The notes beneath the pieces were generated by a model. That model saw only the letters and a list, made by a program, of their open reading frames with translations, had not been told where the DNA came from and ran no database searches. The position numbers and the translations under genes are program-made. From the NCBI GenBank assembly GCA_963971575.1, contig OZ020618.1, positions 4,466,501 through 4,530,500 of the forward strand: a DNA stretch of 64,000 bases, written 5' to 3'. The stretch comes from Liopterus haemorrhoidalis (lineage: Eukaryota; Arthropoda; Insecta; Coleoptera; Dytiscidae). Numbering within the stretch: position 1 is the stretch's first letter; each line of letters opens with the position of its first letter. Below are positions 21,584-32,313 of the stretch, in pieces.

Positions 21584-22429
21584 ATGCACTCATCTACAAC
21601 AAATCATATGTAAAACTGTTTTAAAATGTAGTGTACAAGAGGGCAGACAAACAAAAATAAAATTTTAAAAGTTATTTTTCCATAAAACAAGTTTTTATTT
21701 AAAATTATTTTAAATTGTAAATGTGTTTACATTTCATTAGTTTTTCTTACATAGAAACGATTAAGGATTACTTTTTTTTATGTTCATATATGATGTTTTT
21801 TACCAGTGTTGTTTTTTTGTAAAGTTGGCATCCCTGAACGTTATTATGAGTGCGTTTCTCATATACATATTCCAGTGCCTAGACTGTAATAAAAAATACC
21901 CAGAATATATATTTAGCTCGAGTGAAAAATTTAATGGCGCTGAATGAAAAACGTAGCCGCATACTTTTAAAAATAACATTTTTTTCTTGACTATTTTTGA
22001 AAAGGAATTATACATTTGTTTGGAGCTATGAAAGAACTTTTCCCAATATTTATTATGGCATAAATTTGAATCTGTATAATTGTTCGTTGAAAAAGTTGGG
22101 AAAATTTTTATGTGACATTCATTCTCCAGAATTTTTTTTAAATGGAAGTTAAATGTAAAATGAGAGTTTCTGTTAGACATAGTTTATGATTTAGAGGGGT
22201 AGTATGGAGTTTTGACGGCGGCTGAAGTAATACTTCCCGACAATATCCAATTTTCCCGGACTCGCTTTTAACAAACAGATTTCGTATTTTATTTTGTTCC
22301 AAAAATTATTTATCAAGACTTAGATTATTCCCATATTACATTAAGTAAAACATAATATCAAGAATGATACAACAATTTCTCTGTCATTATAGATCAGTTT
22401 GGAAGTAAATGGTAACGCCTTTGAGTTGA
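21584..22429. other. intergenic, one unassigned frame
   Basis: The 126-codon minus frame (21800-22180) is the largest in the region. It is AT-biased, rich in Asn, Phe, Lys and His, shows no domain and probably reflects chance. Confidence 0.4.
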
Positions 22430-22437
22430 GCTTGAAA

Positions 22438-22620
22438 TACGGTGACCATTCGTCCCGCATTTTAACATTTTGTCCCGCATTAAGATGCGTGCCGCAAAAG
22501 TCCCGCATTTGGATTTGGGAGGGTGAGGACCCTTTTTTTGCTCTTTACTCGGATTTTGGGAGATGAGGACCTTTTTTTTGCTCCGTCCCGCATTGCCTTT
22601 TTAAGAAAATGGTCACCCTA
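22438..22620. mobile_element. 183-bp hAT-like MITE with the shared tandem motif
   Basis: TACGGTGACCATT and inverted TAGGGTGACCATT ends, flanked by GCTTGAAA (22430-22437) and GCTTGTAA (22621-22628). Inside, GTCCCGCATT repeats flank two copies of the GGTGAGGACC, T-run, GCTC, ACTCGGATTTTGG motif (22510-22590). That motif is also found at 4733-4855 and 34980-35100 in elements with other ends. Confidence 0.85.
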
Positions 22621-22628
22621 GCTTGTAA

Positions 22629-23189
22629 TGCAAAATTTTACGAAAACACTGAAGACTCAAAATTTTCTTTGGCCTCTCGCTAGGCTTGTCAACTGTGCTT
22701 GGGGAGACTAAATCACAAAAAAAAATCAGTAAGGGATTAATGGGCCCTTAACCCCCCCCCGCGGTTATTTATTATAATTGTTGCACTCTCGACCAGATGC
22801 TGCATTTATGTCATAATATAGCTAATTTCACAGCTTCAGACAATGTCCCAATGTATTCTTACGGGTATTAGAACTAGGGTATCCAATACGATGTGACGCA
22901 AGGAAAGTTTACATGAAGATGTGTGGCAGTATCTTGGACAACATAGTTGTATACCCACATAGCTGCATGTCGCCAATATTGCATTACATAAATCAGGTCG
23001 TCAAAGATGAAATTTGTAGTTAATAATATTGCCAACTTTAACAGCTTATTATTTGACATTGGCTTAATATTTTACCGTTGTTTTTTTTTTCTTTTTTGTT
23101 GGAAAGTTGCACATCTCGCCTATTTAAAGAAATCATTGTATGATCTAAAAAATATCAAAAAAAATTTAAAAAAAAATAATTTTGTTGAA
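22629..23189. other. intergenic, no gene found
   Basis: Contains a CCCCCCCCGCGG run (22754) and otherwise nothing assignable. Confidence 0.35.
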
Positions 23190-23960
23190 AATGGAACGAT
23201 TGGAAATTATGAAGTATGAGTTCTAACGTGGCACTACGGCATCGCAGACCGCGCGAAACATTAATAGTGTATTTCGCTCTAGTGTTACTACGCAACAGAC
23301 ATTCAGACCATTCTGTAACTCAGTTACTATGATAATTGTAACTAAATTTGTCACTATGAGCAAGGTCAGTTACTATCATGAATGAAAGTCATTATACTTT
23401 TTATAATATTTTATCTTGTAGTGACGTTACTACACAGTATTTTTTTACAGAATTGATCAGATTGTCAAATTGGTTTGCCAAATTTCGTACAGGTAACTTA
23501 AAAACCAAACAAAAAAAAAAAAAAAAAACTGGATCATCGATCACAGCAGAAATATACTGCAACCAACTGGACGAAATGATGCAAAAACTTAAAGATAAAC
23601 AACTTAGATTGGTCAACAGATCGACTCTATCTTATTGCATGATAACGCTAGACCACACACTGCACAAATGTGGCAAAACTACAGGAATTGGAGTTGGAAC
23701 TTCATCATTCTCCATACTCACCAGACCTAGTCCCCACTGACTACCACTTTTTCCGCAATTTGGACAACTGTTTAATAGGAAAACAGTTTAATTCCGACAA
23801 TGCTGTAAAACTGGCCTTCCAGGAATTCATTGACTCTCCTCCGCGAGGGTTTTATACAATCGGCCTGAACAACCTGCCGCTTAAATGGCAAAAGTGTATA
23901 GACAATATGGGTGCATATTTTGATGAATAAAATAATTCCTTATATTAGTAAGTTATCAAC
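23190..23960 (+). pseudogene. mariner transposase, internally deleted, frameshifted
   Basis: An N-terminal piece begins near 23190 (MERLEIMKYEF, then TTASQTARNINSVF) and ends with NWFAKFRTGNLKTK near 23505, the usual end of the first DNA-binding motif in mariner. A poly-A stretch follows. The protein then resumes with ITAEIYCNQLDEMMQKLK and continues to LHDNARPHTAQ (second catalytic Asp, in another frame), HHSPYSPDLVPTDYHFFRNL (third catalytic Asp) and a normal C-terminus KWQKCIDNMGAYFDE ending at 23930. The section with the second helix-turn-helix and first catalytic Asp is missing. At least three frame changes make it inactive. The C-terminal motif wording fits the cecropia/mellifera side of mariner, but I am unsure of the subfamily. 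Confidence 0.85.
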
Positions 23961-24845
23961 CAACTTTGCATTTTTTTATACAAATTTCATCCCTGACGAC
24001 CTAATAATTGCAAGGTTCAAATATAACATTTATATAGTTATTATTTTGTATTAATTATAAGAATTATTTAAAATGAAATCTGTAGAATATTGACGCCTAA
24101 GTATGCATTTTGATTTGCCTTTTTTCCATCGTTCTTAATTTTCCGGATTTCAGTCCTGCAAAAGTTCAGAACTTCTTTCCCTTTTGTTCTAACCCCACCT
24201 GATGAATATTTAACTAACTTACTTTAAATTTCCAACTACCAAAAATATTTTTGTTTACATTTTATGATTATTCTCTTGAAAATATTACCCTCTGTAAATC
24301 AAGTTGAAATATAGAATAAATGCATGAAAATGACTTGAAAATTTTTAAATTATATTAAGTCAAATGCAAGTGCATATATTTACTAATGCTAAGTTGAAAA
24401 ACATGTTAGTTTCTTACTTGTATTTTGCATCGTAATGTCCTTACATTAAGATTGAAAAATAAAGAAAATATATTCCGCTGATATCTTAGAGCAGAGTTTT
24501 CAAAACTTGAATAAGTCATACATTTTACGAACTAAGATTTATAAACACTTTCATTCATGAAAATTCAAATGCAATATAAAATTAATGAAAATACCACACA
24601 TGACAATTAGGTTTCGTCTGTCTAAAGAACTTGTTTTAGCGCTTCTTTACCAATTTCGATGTAGTATCCATTGAAATCGTTTTGCCCTGTCACTTTTAGG
24701 CACCAAGATTTGCTTCTTGCAATGGGAGCTTCGTGATTCGATGGTCCAGAGCAAGCTCTTGTGAGGGGCGAGTGAACTCGCTAGAGTAATTTTGTTGTCC
24801 GTAGCGATTATTTTCGTGAAACAGTTTTTTCTAGTTCGTTCAAAA
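23961..24845. other. intergenic and mariner 5' leader
   Basis: Mostly AT-rich without signal. About 24740-24845 is probably the 5' untranslated part of the mariner that follows. I could not find its left inverted repeat. Confidence 0.35.
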
Positions 24846-25925
24846 ATGAGTGACATTTATTTCGAGCAACGGTGTGCTATCAGATTTTGCTTCAGACTTG
24901 GGCACAGTGCAACGGAAACTTTTGCAAAACTTCAGCAGGCCTACGGAGACAGTGTTTTATAAAGGACCAAAGTTTTTTGGTGGTAAGGCATTATCAGAAG
25001 GAAGAGAGTTGATTGAAGATGAATCACGCAGCGGAAAGCCTTCATCTTCAAGAACCGATGAAAATGTCGACAGAATCCGGGAACTTGTGGGATCAGATCG
25101 TCGGTTGACAGTCAGAATGATCGGGGAAGAGTTGAATTTGATTCATACTATCATTTGATCCATTCATCAGGTTTTGACCAATGAATTGGGAATGAGAAAA
25201 ATCTGCGCAAAAATGGTTCCAAAAAACCTTTCACATGACCAAAAGGACATCAGGAGGTAAAGGTGCCTTGACTTTTTGAAATAGATTGAATATGCTACCC
25301 ATTTTCTGGATCGTGTCATTACTGGTGATGAGACTTGGGTGTGTGAGTACGACCAGGAAGCGCCAGAGCATGGAATGGCATACTTCAAGCTTTCCAATGC
25401 CCAAAAAAGCAAGAATGAGCAAGTCGATGATCAAATGCATGCTGATTGCTTTTTTGATAGCCAGGGAATCAACACTTTTACCGAGAGGTTCTTAAAAAAC
25501 TTCGAAAAAGGGTCATGCGTGTGAGACCGAATATCAAGAACAACTAGGTGTTGCATCGCGACAATGCGCCTTGTCACACAGCAATTTCAACAAACGAGTT
25601 TTTGGCCAGTAAAAACATTCCTGTGGCTTCTCAGCCTCATTATTCGTCTGACTTAAGTCCTTGTGACTTTTTCCTCTTTTCAAAACTGAAAAATCACCTC
25701 AAGGGACATCATTTTGGGTAACTCGAAAACATTCAACCGTCCGTAACTAACCAGCCGAAAGCTATTTCAGTATCCGAGTTCCAGCATTGCGATGAGGATT
25801 GGAAGAACTGTCTCCAGCGCTGTGTGGCTACCCAAGGAAGTTATTTTGAGGGAGACAATATGGAATTGTAAGTCTATTCGAATATTTTTTTTTTTAAATC
25901 AGTCCGGTTACTTAATGTACACACC
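24846..25925 (+). pseudogene. mariner transposase, near full length but decayed
   Basis: ATG at 24846 gives MSDIYFEQRCAIRFCFRLG. Then, across frames, come the SRSGKPSSSRTDEN linker, a helix-turn-helix (RRLTVRMIGEELN), VLTNELGMRKICAKMVP, VITGDETWV (first catalytic Asp, near 25325), HRDNAPCHTA (second, near 25560), SDLSPCDFFLF (third, near 25655; the usual mariner spacing of 34 residues) and a C-terminus GSYFEGDNMEL ending at 25871. The rough length of 340 codons is normal. At least five frameshifts or stops are present. A right inverted repeat ending ACACACCTCGTA lies at about 25895-25930. A second member, with a central deletion, ends the window at 63690-64000. Confidence 0.88.
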
Positions 25926-25934
25926 TCGTAAATA

Positions 25935-26075
25935 AAAGGCCACGTCTCTGTGTCTGTCTGTCCGAGAATGCGTTTTTCACTCGAGAACTGCTGATACGAT
26001 TTTCATTATTTTACTTGAAATTTTAACATCGAACTTTTCGGCGTAGAAAGAAAAGTAAAACGGAATCTGATTCGG
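25935..26075 (+). repeat. microsatellite-linked repeat (family C)
   Basis: GTCTGTCTGTCCGAGAATGC followed by 'CTCGAGAACTGCTGATACGATTTTCA'. The arrangement (GTCT array, then a conserved phrase) parallels families A and B, but the sequence is different. Only one copy is seen in this window. Confidence 0.45.
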
Positions 26076-26637
26076 GAGATTTTTCTCTATTGCTTCAGAG
26101 CCATTTTATCTTTATGGAGTACATCGATTTTTTTCGTGCCGTATCTATTTATCTACATGTATACACCAACATAACCGATACGCCACTAAATAAATGTGTT
26201 TCTTCCTAATACTTTTTTGCGTACTATATAGTAATATTAATTCATAAACTTTTATTTAAACAATATGTGTATGTAGTCTAAATATAGAATCATATCTTGT
26301 ACTTCCGCTGTAATCCCAACAAGATATTAATAAACCGTTTGAGTTGTAACCCACGTGATAATTTTAAAAATCGAAAGTGAATTTTAAATGTCCGTTACTG
26401 GCTACACCAACACACTATATCAATAATCACATGTGGTCTGACAGGCTTGTAAGATCCTGAGAATGCAATGACGTAATCGAGTAAACAACCGGCCGGCATC
26501 TAGAACGTTGCCGTTGCCGTTGCTAAGTCGAATGTTTGCAGAAACGTTAGCCAAATTCAGACCCAAGGACACTGCTCTTATAAACCTACAATGTTTAGGA
26601 CATTGGTACTCAAAAGTTTATTAATAGTACTATAAGG
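26076..26637. other. intergenic, no gene found
   Basis: Nothing assignable. A short imperfect CGTTGCCGTTGC repeat is at 26508-26525. Confidence 0.35.
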
Positions 26638-27586
26638 TACGAGGGATGTCCACAAAGTAAAACTCATCATTTTTATTGAAAAAAAATGAGTTATTTTACG
26701 AAGGTTGCTTCTTATACTATTTCCGCGGGTTACGTATATTCGATTTTCGATTTTTTTCTGGCGTTATGTTGGTATTCATGTCTCTCACTTATGCCGACAA
26801 GTTCGGCCATTTTGAATGTTCAGTTAATTTTTGACAGTTGCTTTGCTTGCACGTGTTTTGGCTCGTCTTCGATTTTTGCCTATACCAAAAAATGGATAAA
26901 AGAATCTGTATCAAATTTTGTGTGAAAAACAAAATTAAGTGCGCGGATGCATTCCGAATGTTGCCTGTGGCATATGGTGAAACTACTTTGGACCGAAGCA
27001 ACGTTTATCGGTGATACAAAATGTTCTCAGAGGGCCGAGAAGATGTGAACGACGAAGAGCGTGCCGGACGCCTGATCACGTAAACAACAGACGAAAACAT
27101 TGATGAAGTGAAGAAAATAGTATTGGCCAATCGAATCATCGTTAGAGAAGTTGCTGAGGACCTAAACGTATCGATTGGCTCGTGCCATTCGATATTTACC
27201 AATGATTTGGGCATGAGACGGGTCGCCGCGAAATTCGTACAAAAATTCGTCATGTTTTTTTGCCAAAAACAACACACTAATAATGCCGCAGCCACCGTAT
27301 TCCCCAGATCTGGCCCCCTGAGACTTTTTCTTGTTCCCGAAACTGAAGAGGCCCATGAAAGGACGACGCTACGAGTGAGGAGATAAAGACGGCATCGAAG
27401 GAGGAGCTGAACAAGATCACAAAAAATGATTTTTTTAAGTGCTTCGAGTATAGGAAAAAACTTTGGCACAAGTGTATAATATCTGGTGGGGATTACTTTG
27501 AAGGGGACAAAATAGATATTCATGAATAAATAAATAATTTTTGAAAAAACACAAAATTCGCGATACTTTTTTAACAGACCTCGTAT
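26638..27586 (+). mobile_element. mariner element with central deletion
   Basis: Inverted ends TACGAGGGATGTCC and TACGAGGTCTGTTA (outer TA is the target dinucleotide). The coding remnant runs ICIKFCVKNKIKCADAFRML, then VKKIVLANRIIVREVAEDLN (helix-turn-helix) and SIFTNDLGMRRVAAKFVQ near 27240. It then jumps to PQPPYSPDLAP.DFFLFPKL (third catalytic Asp region, with a stop just before Asp) and a C-terminus near 27525. The catalytic centre carrying the first two Asp residues is absent. Total length is 949 bp against about 1.3 kb for mariner. Stops at 27015 and 27080 also kill it. Confidence 0.87.
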
Positions 27587-27738
27587 TTTGGGATTGCGCT
27601 AAACTGTGCTGCCATCTGGCAACTGACGCTTCTATCGTAAAATTTGACATTTTTTACGGTATAAGTACTCAAAATGTTTTGACGTACGAGCGCTATTTAT
27701 GTTTACAGTTACTTGAAAAAAATCATCTCGGCTAAAAA

Positions 27739-28215
27739 TGGAATTAAATCGTGAACATTTTCGAGCGATTATTTTTTACAACTTTCGACGTGGATTAACC
27801 CAACAACAGTGCATCGATGAACTAAATTCGACTTTTGGCGGTGAAGCACCATCAAGGACTCCTGTTTATCGATGGTTTGCCGACTTCAATCGTGGCCGTA
27901 GTTCGTAGTAAGAACGAATTTCGTGAAGGGCGTCCAAAATCGGTTGTTGTTCCGGAAAACATTATGCTGTGCGTGAACTGATACTGCAAGATCGTCATGT
28001 GACTTATCGTGAGATTGAGGTATCCTTGGGCATGAGTGGGACCATCATACATTCACTATTGCACGAACATTTGGCCGTAAAAAAGATTTGTTCACATTGG
28101 ATCCCACAAAATTAGACAATCGCAGTGGAAAAAGTGCTTCGTAAATTGGTTCAAACGCATTGAATCTTTATGGAGAATATTTTGAAAAACAATAGCCACT
28201 TTTGTTAATAAATAA
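27739..28215 (+). pseudogene. mariner transposase, both ends present, middle missing
   Basis: ATG at 27739 starts MELNREHFRAIIFYNFRRGL, then QQQCIDELNSTFGGEAPSR and VYRWFADFNRGRSS, where a stop ends the frame at 27906. The second helix-turn-helix follows in another frame (YREIEVSLGMSGTIIHSLL, ending AVKKICSHWIP near 28108). Directly after this, the C-terminal end appears (GKSASKLVQTH-like, frame-shifted). The whole catalytic domain is deleted. This is a different mariner lineage from 26638-27586, nearer the mauritiana-type copies such as 49865-50290. Confidence 0.82.
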
Positions 28216-28930
28216 TTGTTTTTGATCTCTGTATCCATTTCGATGGACTGCGTTAGACGCAAATACCTTTTGTTGCTATGCGCCAAAAATTTTAACTAGC
28301 TATTTTCTGAGTTCCCAAGGCAAAAATGTTGGCTTCTGAGCTTCCTCTAGAAAAAATCTGTGTTCCGCCTGGCATCCGTAGTCGTCTCTTGTTCAACAAT
28401 AAGCTTCAGCGGAATTTTCAATAAAACTGTTCATGATAAATATAAATAATATTATAATACCAATATTTGTAATGGATACTATAATAATTATCAATAAATA
28501 TTATGGTATTTTTAGTAATAACCCATATTTCACAAACAAATAAAATTAATTTTATTTTATATAAATAAGATTAGAGTCATGATCGTAAAAGCTGAAAATT
28601 GTTTAGTTTAATCGTAAAATTTCATACTTAAAATTTTAATAAATGTTTATTATTGTTTAAGTTTTAAAGATATTTCTTGATAGCACGTGTATTTGAGTCC
28701 CATCAATCTTGAGAAAATTTAATTTAAAATAGAACAATTTTTTATTTTGTTTTCACGAGTAATGCCAAGCATTTCTAGCGCATGTACACAACCACTAAGA
28801 AATATTTTTATTTTTAACTAAAAATATGTATGAACACACTGCAGTATTTTTGTGGTAGGCAAAAAGGAGTTCTTATATACGAAGAACATTTTTCACTAGA
28901 TATTGTTCGATATAAGAAGCCTAATTTTTA
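28216..28930. other. intergenic, no gene found
   Basis: AT-rich, with no assignable signal. Confidence 0.35.
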
Positions 28931-29108
28931 AGTACAGGTTACCCTCGTTCAACACGGGGGATACGTTCTGGACATGATCGCGTTAAGCGAAATTTCGCAA
29001 TCAACGAGAGATTTTTTAAAAACATTGTAAAACTCTAAAAACACTTTATTTATTAAATAAACATTAAGAATAACAAAAAAGGCATACATTAAATTATTAA
29101 AAATTTAT

Positions 29109-29559
29109 TTATTTTGTTCCACGTTGCAAAAAAGAATCTAGATTCCCTTGTTTGGCCTCTCTACGTTTATTGCGCAAAATTTGCCGATAACTGTCAAGTA
29201 ATGCATTACAGCCACGTTTAACATAACTCACCCGTTCGTAATCATCGTCGTTCTCTTCTAACAACTCCATGCATTGATTGTGAAGAGAAAGGGCCTTTTC
29301 GATGGTTTTAACAGTTAAATTTCGCACGGGAACAGGTTCGTCATTTTCTTGGGACGTATGGCAGTCCATTTCCTGTTGCTCTTCATTAGTCAAAGGTTCA
29401 CCGTGTGATTTTAACAAAGTCTGAATATCATCTTCATTAAAACCTTCGATGCCTTCGGAAATGGTTATATGACTTTTGGCCTCTCTACGTTCGTAATCTT
29501 TGTCGTTCTCTTCTAACAACTCCATGCATTGATTGTGAAAAGAAAGGGCCTTTTCGATG
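29109..29559 (-). pseudogene. Tigger-type transposase C-terminus with partial tandem duplication
   Basis: The open frame 29525-29109 reads an acidic region (GIEGFNEDDIQTLLKSHGE, then LTNEEQQEMDCHTS), a VKTIEKALSLHN segment and MELLEENDDDYERV, then RGCNALLDSYRQIL and a basic tail RNKRREAKQGNLDSFL. This order (E-rich segment, TIEKAL, ELLEE, Y..I..KK, SLD.FF) is that of the C-terminal tail of Tigger/TIGD proteins, after the catalytic domain. MELLEENDKDYE also occurs at the start, so about 250 bp is duplicated in tandem. The catalytic DDE core and N-terminal CENP-B-type DNA-binding domain are absent. The stretch 30985-30610 carries another stop-filled copy of the upstream half. Confidence 0.82.
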
Positions 29560-29567
29560 GTTTTAAC

Positions 29568-30601
29568 CAGGGCTTCGAACCGGAACTGAACCGAAAACCG
29601 AAAAAAAACGTTATTTTTGTCGGAACGAAAACCGGAGCAGAACCGAAAAAAAATATCGGTTTATTTCGGTTCAGATAATGTTTATGGAAGTGAATATAAG
29701 ATACATTTTATTTAAGATTATTTTTTAAACTGCTGAGCAGTCGTATTTTTTTAACTGATAAGTTAAAAATAAATTGCGCTTCTATTATTTCGCGGGAGTG
29801 GGGAGGTGAACGCCTAGAACCCCCCTGGCAGCGGCCTTGATATGATTATTACAAAATAAGGAATAAAATGTTCTTATAAATTATAGTAGAATAGTATATT
29901 CTGTAACAAGGTTGGAATGAGAAAATTCGATGCGAGTGGAACGTATCGAGCGCGAGCCGCAGGCGAGCGTGAGGTACCACGAGCATCGAATTTTCTCTTC
30001 CTACCGACTCACAGACCCTACTGTCTCCACGACCACCAGAAAGAAAAAAAATTAACAAATAATTATTTTAAAACATATTATCTTAACAAATAATTTATAT
30101 TACATAACAAATTAGTCAATTAATTAACCTTATTTTTTTATTTATTATTTGTTTAATTTAAATTTAATTTGCTGCACATCGGCCACTATTTTAGTTATGT
30201 TGCATTTATTTGATGTAAACATTGCATATATTTTAATGTAACCGTACAAAAACAAATGACAACAAGCATAGAATAGTTATTCCATAACAAGTGATGGAAT
30301 GTAATACACGCAAAATTCATAAGATAAGTGCTTTAGCATAACATTCCAACTCTTGTGTTAGAATATTAACTTTCTGTACCCAAAATTTGTTCTAGAATTG
30401 GCAAATTCTATAGTGGTCGCGGAGAAAATAAATGTCTAACGCAAATAAAAGCATTTAAAAATTTATCACTCGGAACTGAAACGAAAACCGAAAAAAAACG
30501 TTATTTTTGTCGGAACGAAAACCGGAATCGAACCGATATTTATTTTTTTAATTGAACCGGAACAAAAACCGAAACGAAAAAAATAACGGTTCGAAGCCCT
30601 G
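29568..30601. mobile_element. hAT element with perfect TSD, inside Tigger
   Basis: CAGGGCTTCGAACCG at both ends, inverted. GTTTTAAC is exactly duplicated at 29560-29567 and 30602-30609. Near both ends lie direct copies of a sub-terminal phrase about CCGAAAAAAAACGTTATTTT and GTCGGAACGAAAACCGGA. No transposase remains. The 1,034-bp body holds a second, MITE-like unit (29893-30365). Confidence 0.9.
29893..30365. mobile_element. nested MITE-like unit with GC-rich palindrome
   Basis: TATTCTGTAACAAGGTTGG at the left has an imperfect inverse (about 18/22) ending near 30365. Near the left end, GAGAAAATTCGATGC (29918) and its exact inverse GCATCGAATTTTCTC (29984) bracket a GC-rich loop with GAGCGCGAGCCGC. 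This is far more GC-rich than the surroundings. The frame on the minus strand (29849-30058) is fortuitous. Confidence 0.55.
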
Positions 30602-31215
30602 GTTTTAACAGTTAAATTTCGCATGGGAACAGGTTGGTCATTTTCTAGGAGCGTATGCCAGTCCATTTCCTGTAGCTCTTCATTAGTCAAAGGTTCATCG
30701 TGATTTTAACATAGTCTGAATATCATCTTCATCAAAACCTTCGATGGCTAAATCGGAATAGCTATATGACTAATATCTTTTATGATATTTTCAACATAAT
30801 TTTCATGATTGCAGTGAACTTCAGCAATTTCACTGAACAATCTTTTCCAAACACCCTTCATACACGACTGGGTGACTTCATTCCACGCTTTGTCGATGTG
30901 TCTGATAGCTTAAAAATCTTGAATTGTCGGTCGCATTATAACGAATCCGCACTAGCCGGGGTCGCAATGAACCTGTACTTGGAAGTTTAGGAATTCTTAA
31001 TCATTAGGAATCTTTGACCCTAGAGTTCCTGATACAGTCATTTGATACAATATCTCAGAGGAGATTTATAGATGTGAACCCGAGACCTATTATCGAAGAT
31101 TATCTACCAAGTTTTTCTATGGCCAACGCTTCTTTTGCCCTTGTTAAAGTGGCAGCTCATACTTCTTATTAAATAAACCAAATATTCCGATGTTTACGTC
31201 TTGATAGTACAAAGC

Positions 31216-32033
31216 ACTTTTTTTTGCAAAAATCATGTTGCAAAATTTTCAAATTACCTTCGTGAGTTACAACTTGACTTCTGTTGCGTACTAAATAAAT
31301 TTATTAGAATGACGAAAGATCTTTTTAGAATCTGTGATGTTTGAGAGACACTTTAATACAGCGTGTTCATAAAATAATGTAACAGCATGAGAATTAAAAG
31401 GATAAAAGCGGCAGGCTCTTAAATTGCCAAACCCTAAATATCCGTCCGATTTCAGCGATCAATTAATGTCCTGTTCTAATGGAGTTCCATTCGTGCCGGT
31501 ATAGACCTACTCGCGTGTCAATTGAACAGAAAGAGAAGACTTGTACATTTTATTTTATTCTTTTTCCCTTCATCGGCTGCACAAGGCAAAGATAAATCGA
31601 ACTTCTTCGCTTGCACGCTGCTGCACCAAATCCGTTCACGTTGATTCTCAACGAACGTCGAAACAGAAAATTTATGAAATGTTCTTAAAATTACTGGTTT
31701 CCCCACTGAGAAAACATGTGACGATGAAAAATCAAACAAGTAAACATTTGTTTCGATTCCGAGTTTTCTTTTCTTTTTACTGAAACTAAAAAACTGATGA
31801 CTGCTGTATATAGAAATAAATCAAATCATAATCATGTCCGACAAATGTGTACAACTTCACAAATCGAATACGAAAAATGTTAGCAACAAGAAAATTTTAC
31901 AAATCACACGTCGGAAAACACAAAATTTACTTTAATACACAATATTTCTTCTCTTCTTGGGTAATGCAGTCGTTTATCTCGCTATTTTTAACACATAACT
32001 TTATTTCTTCCGTCTTGGATTCTTTGGGATATA
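31216..32033. other. intergenic, no gene found
   Basis: Two overlapping 73-80 codon frames on opposite strands (31518-31783) have no recognisable motif. Nothing else stands out. Confidence 0.35.
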
Positions 32034-32270
32034 AGTATTAAATAAAATTCTTATTTCATAATCGTCATATATTTATTTTAAAAAATTATCGAGACGTTTC
32101 GATTGGTAATCCAATCATCCTCAGTCCAATATTATTGTCAAATGTATAAAATCATGTAGGTATTTTACATTAAAATGTTTGGAACGGACAGAAACGGTAT
32201 TATTGGATTACCAATCGAAACGTCTCGATAATTTTTTTAAATAAATATATGACGATTATTTAATACCCAT
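32034..32270 (-). repeat. long inverted repeat with hammerhead-like core
   Basis: About 64 bp at 32051-32115 recur inverted at 32202-32265 with few differences. On the minus strand, 32124-32097 reads CTGAGGA, one T, GATTGG, ATTA, CCAATC, GAAA, then CGTC. This fits the conserved hammerhead parts (CUGANGA, helix II, GAAA, short helix III, cleavage-site C). Bases outside it (about 32134-32125 against 32092-32086) can form a stem I with one bulged G. One unpaired U after CUGANGA is atypical. The right arm lacks CUGANGA. Hammerheads of this small type are known in Penelope-like elements and retrozymes. That origin is inference. Confidence 0.6.
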
Positions 32271-32313
32271 ATTAATTTCGTCAAGAACTTTCTTTCGAAT
32301 ATATATATATATA

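Larger units (their letters stand above)
28935..31215 (-). mobile_element. pogo/Tigger-like element, copy I, with nested insertions
   Basis: The right end GGTTACCCTCGTTCAAC (28938) is followed by the TCGCGTTAAGCGAAATTTCGC palindromic phrase typical of Tigger ends. The other terminal-looking sequence, with 'ATAACGAATCCGC' and 'GGGGTCGCAATGAACC', is at 30930-30975. Homology with copy II (41427-42395) continues about 230 bp past this point to about 31215. A hAT element (29568-30601) splits the unit. No catalytic part of a transposase remains. Confidence 0.8.

Noticed and set aside
21800..22180. 126-codon minus-strand frame as a gene
   Set aside because: Residue content (Asn, Phe, Lys, His) is what AT-rich non-coding DNA gives; no motif and no neighbours in support.
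27005..27523. 172-codon minus-strand frame, the longest in the window
   Set aside because: It lies antisense to the mariner remnant 26638-27586; the plus-strand reading carries the recognisable transposase motifs.
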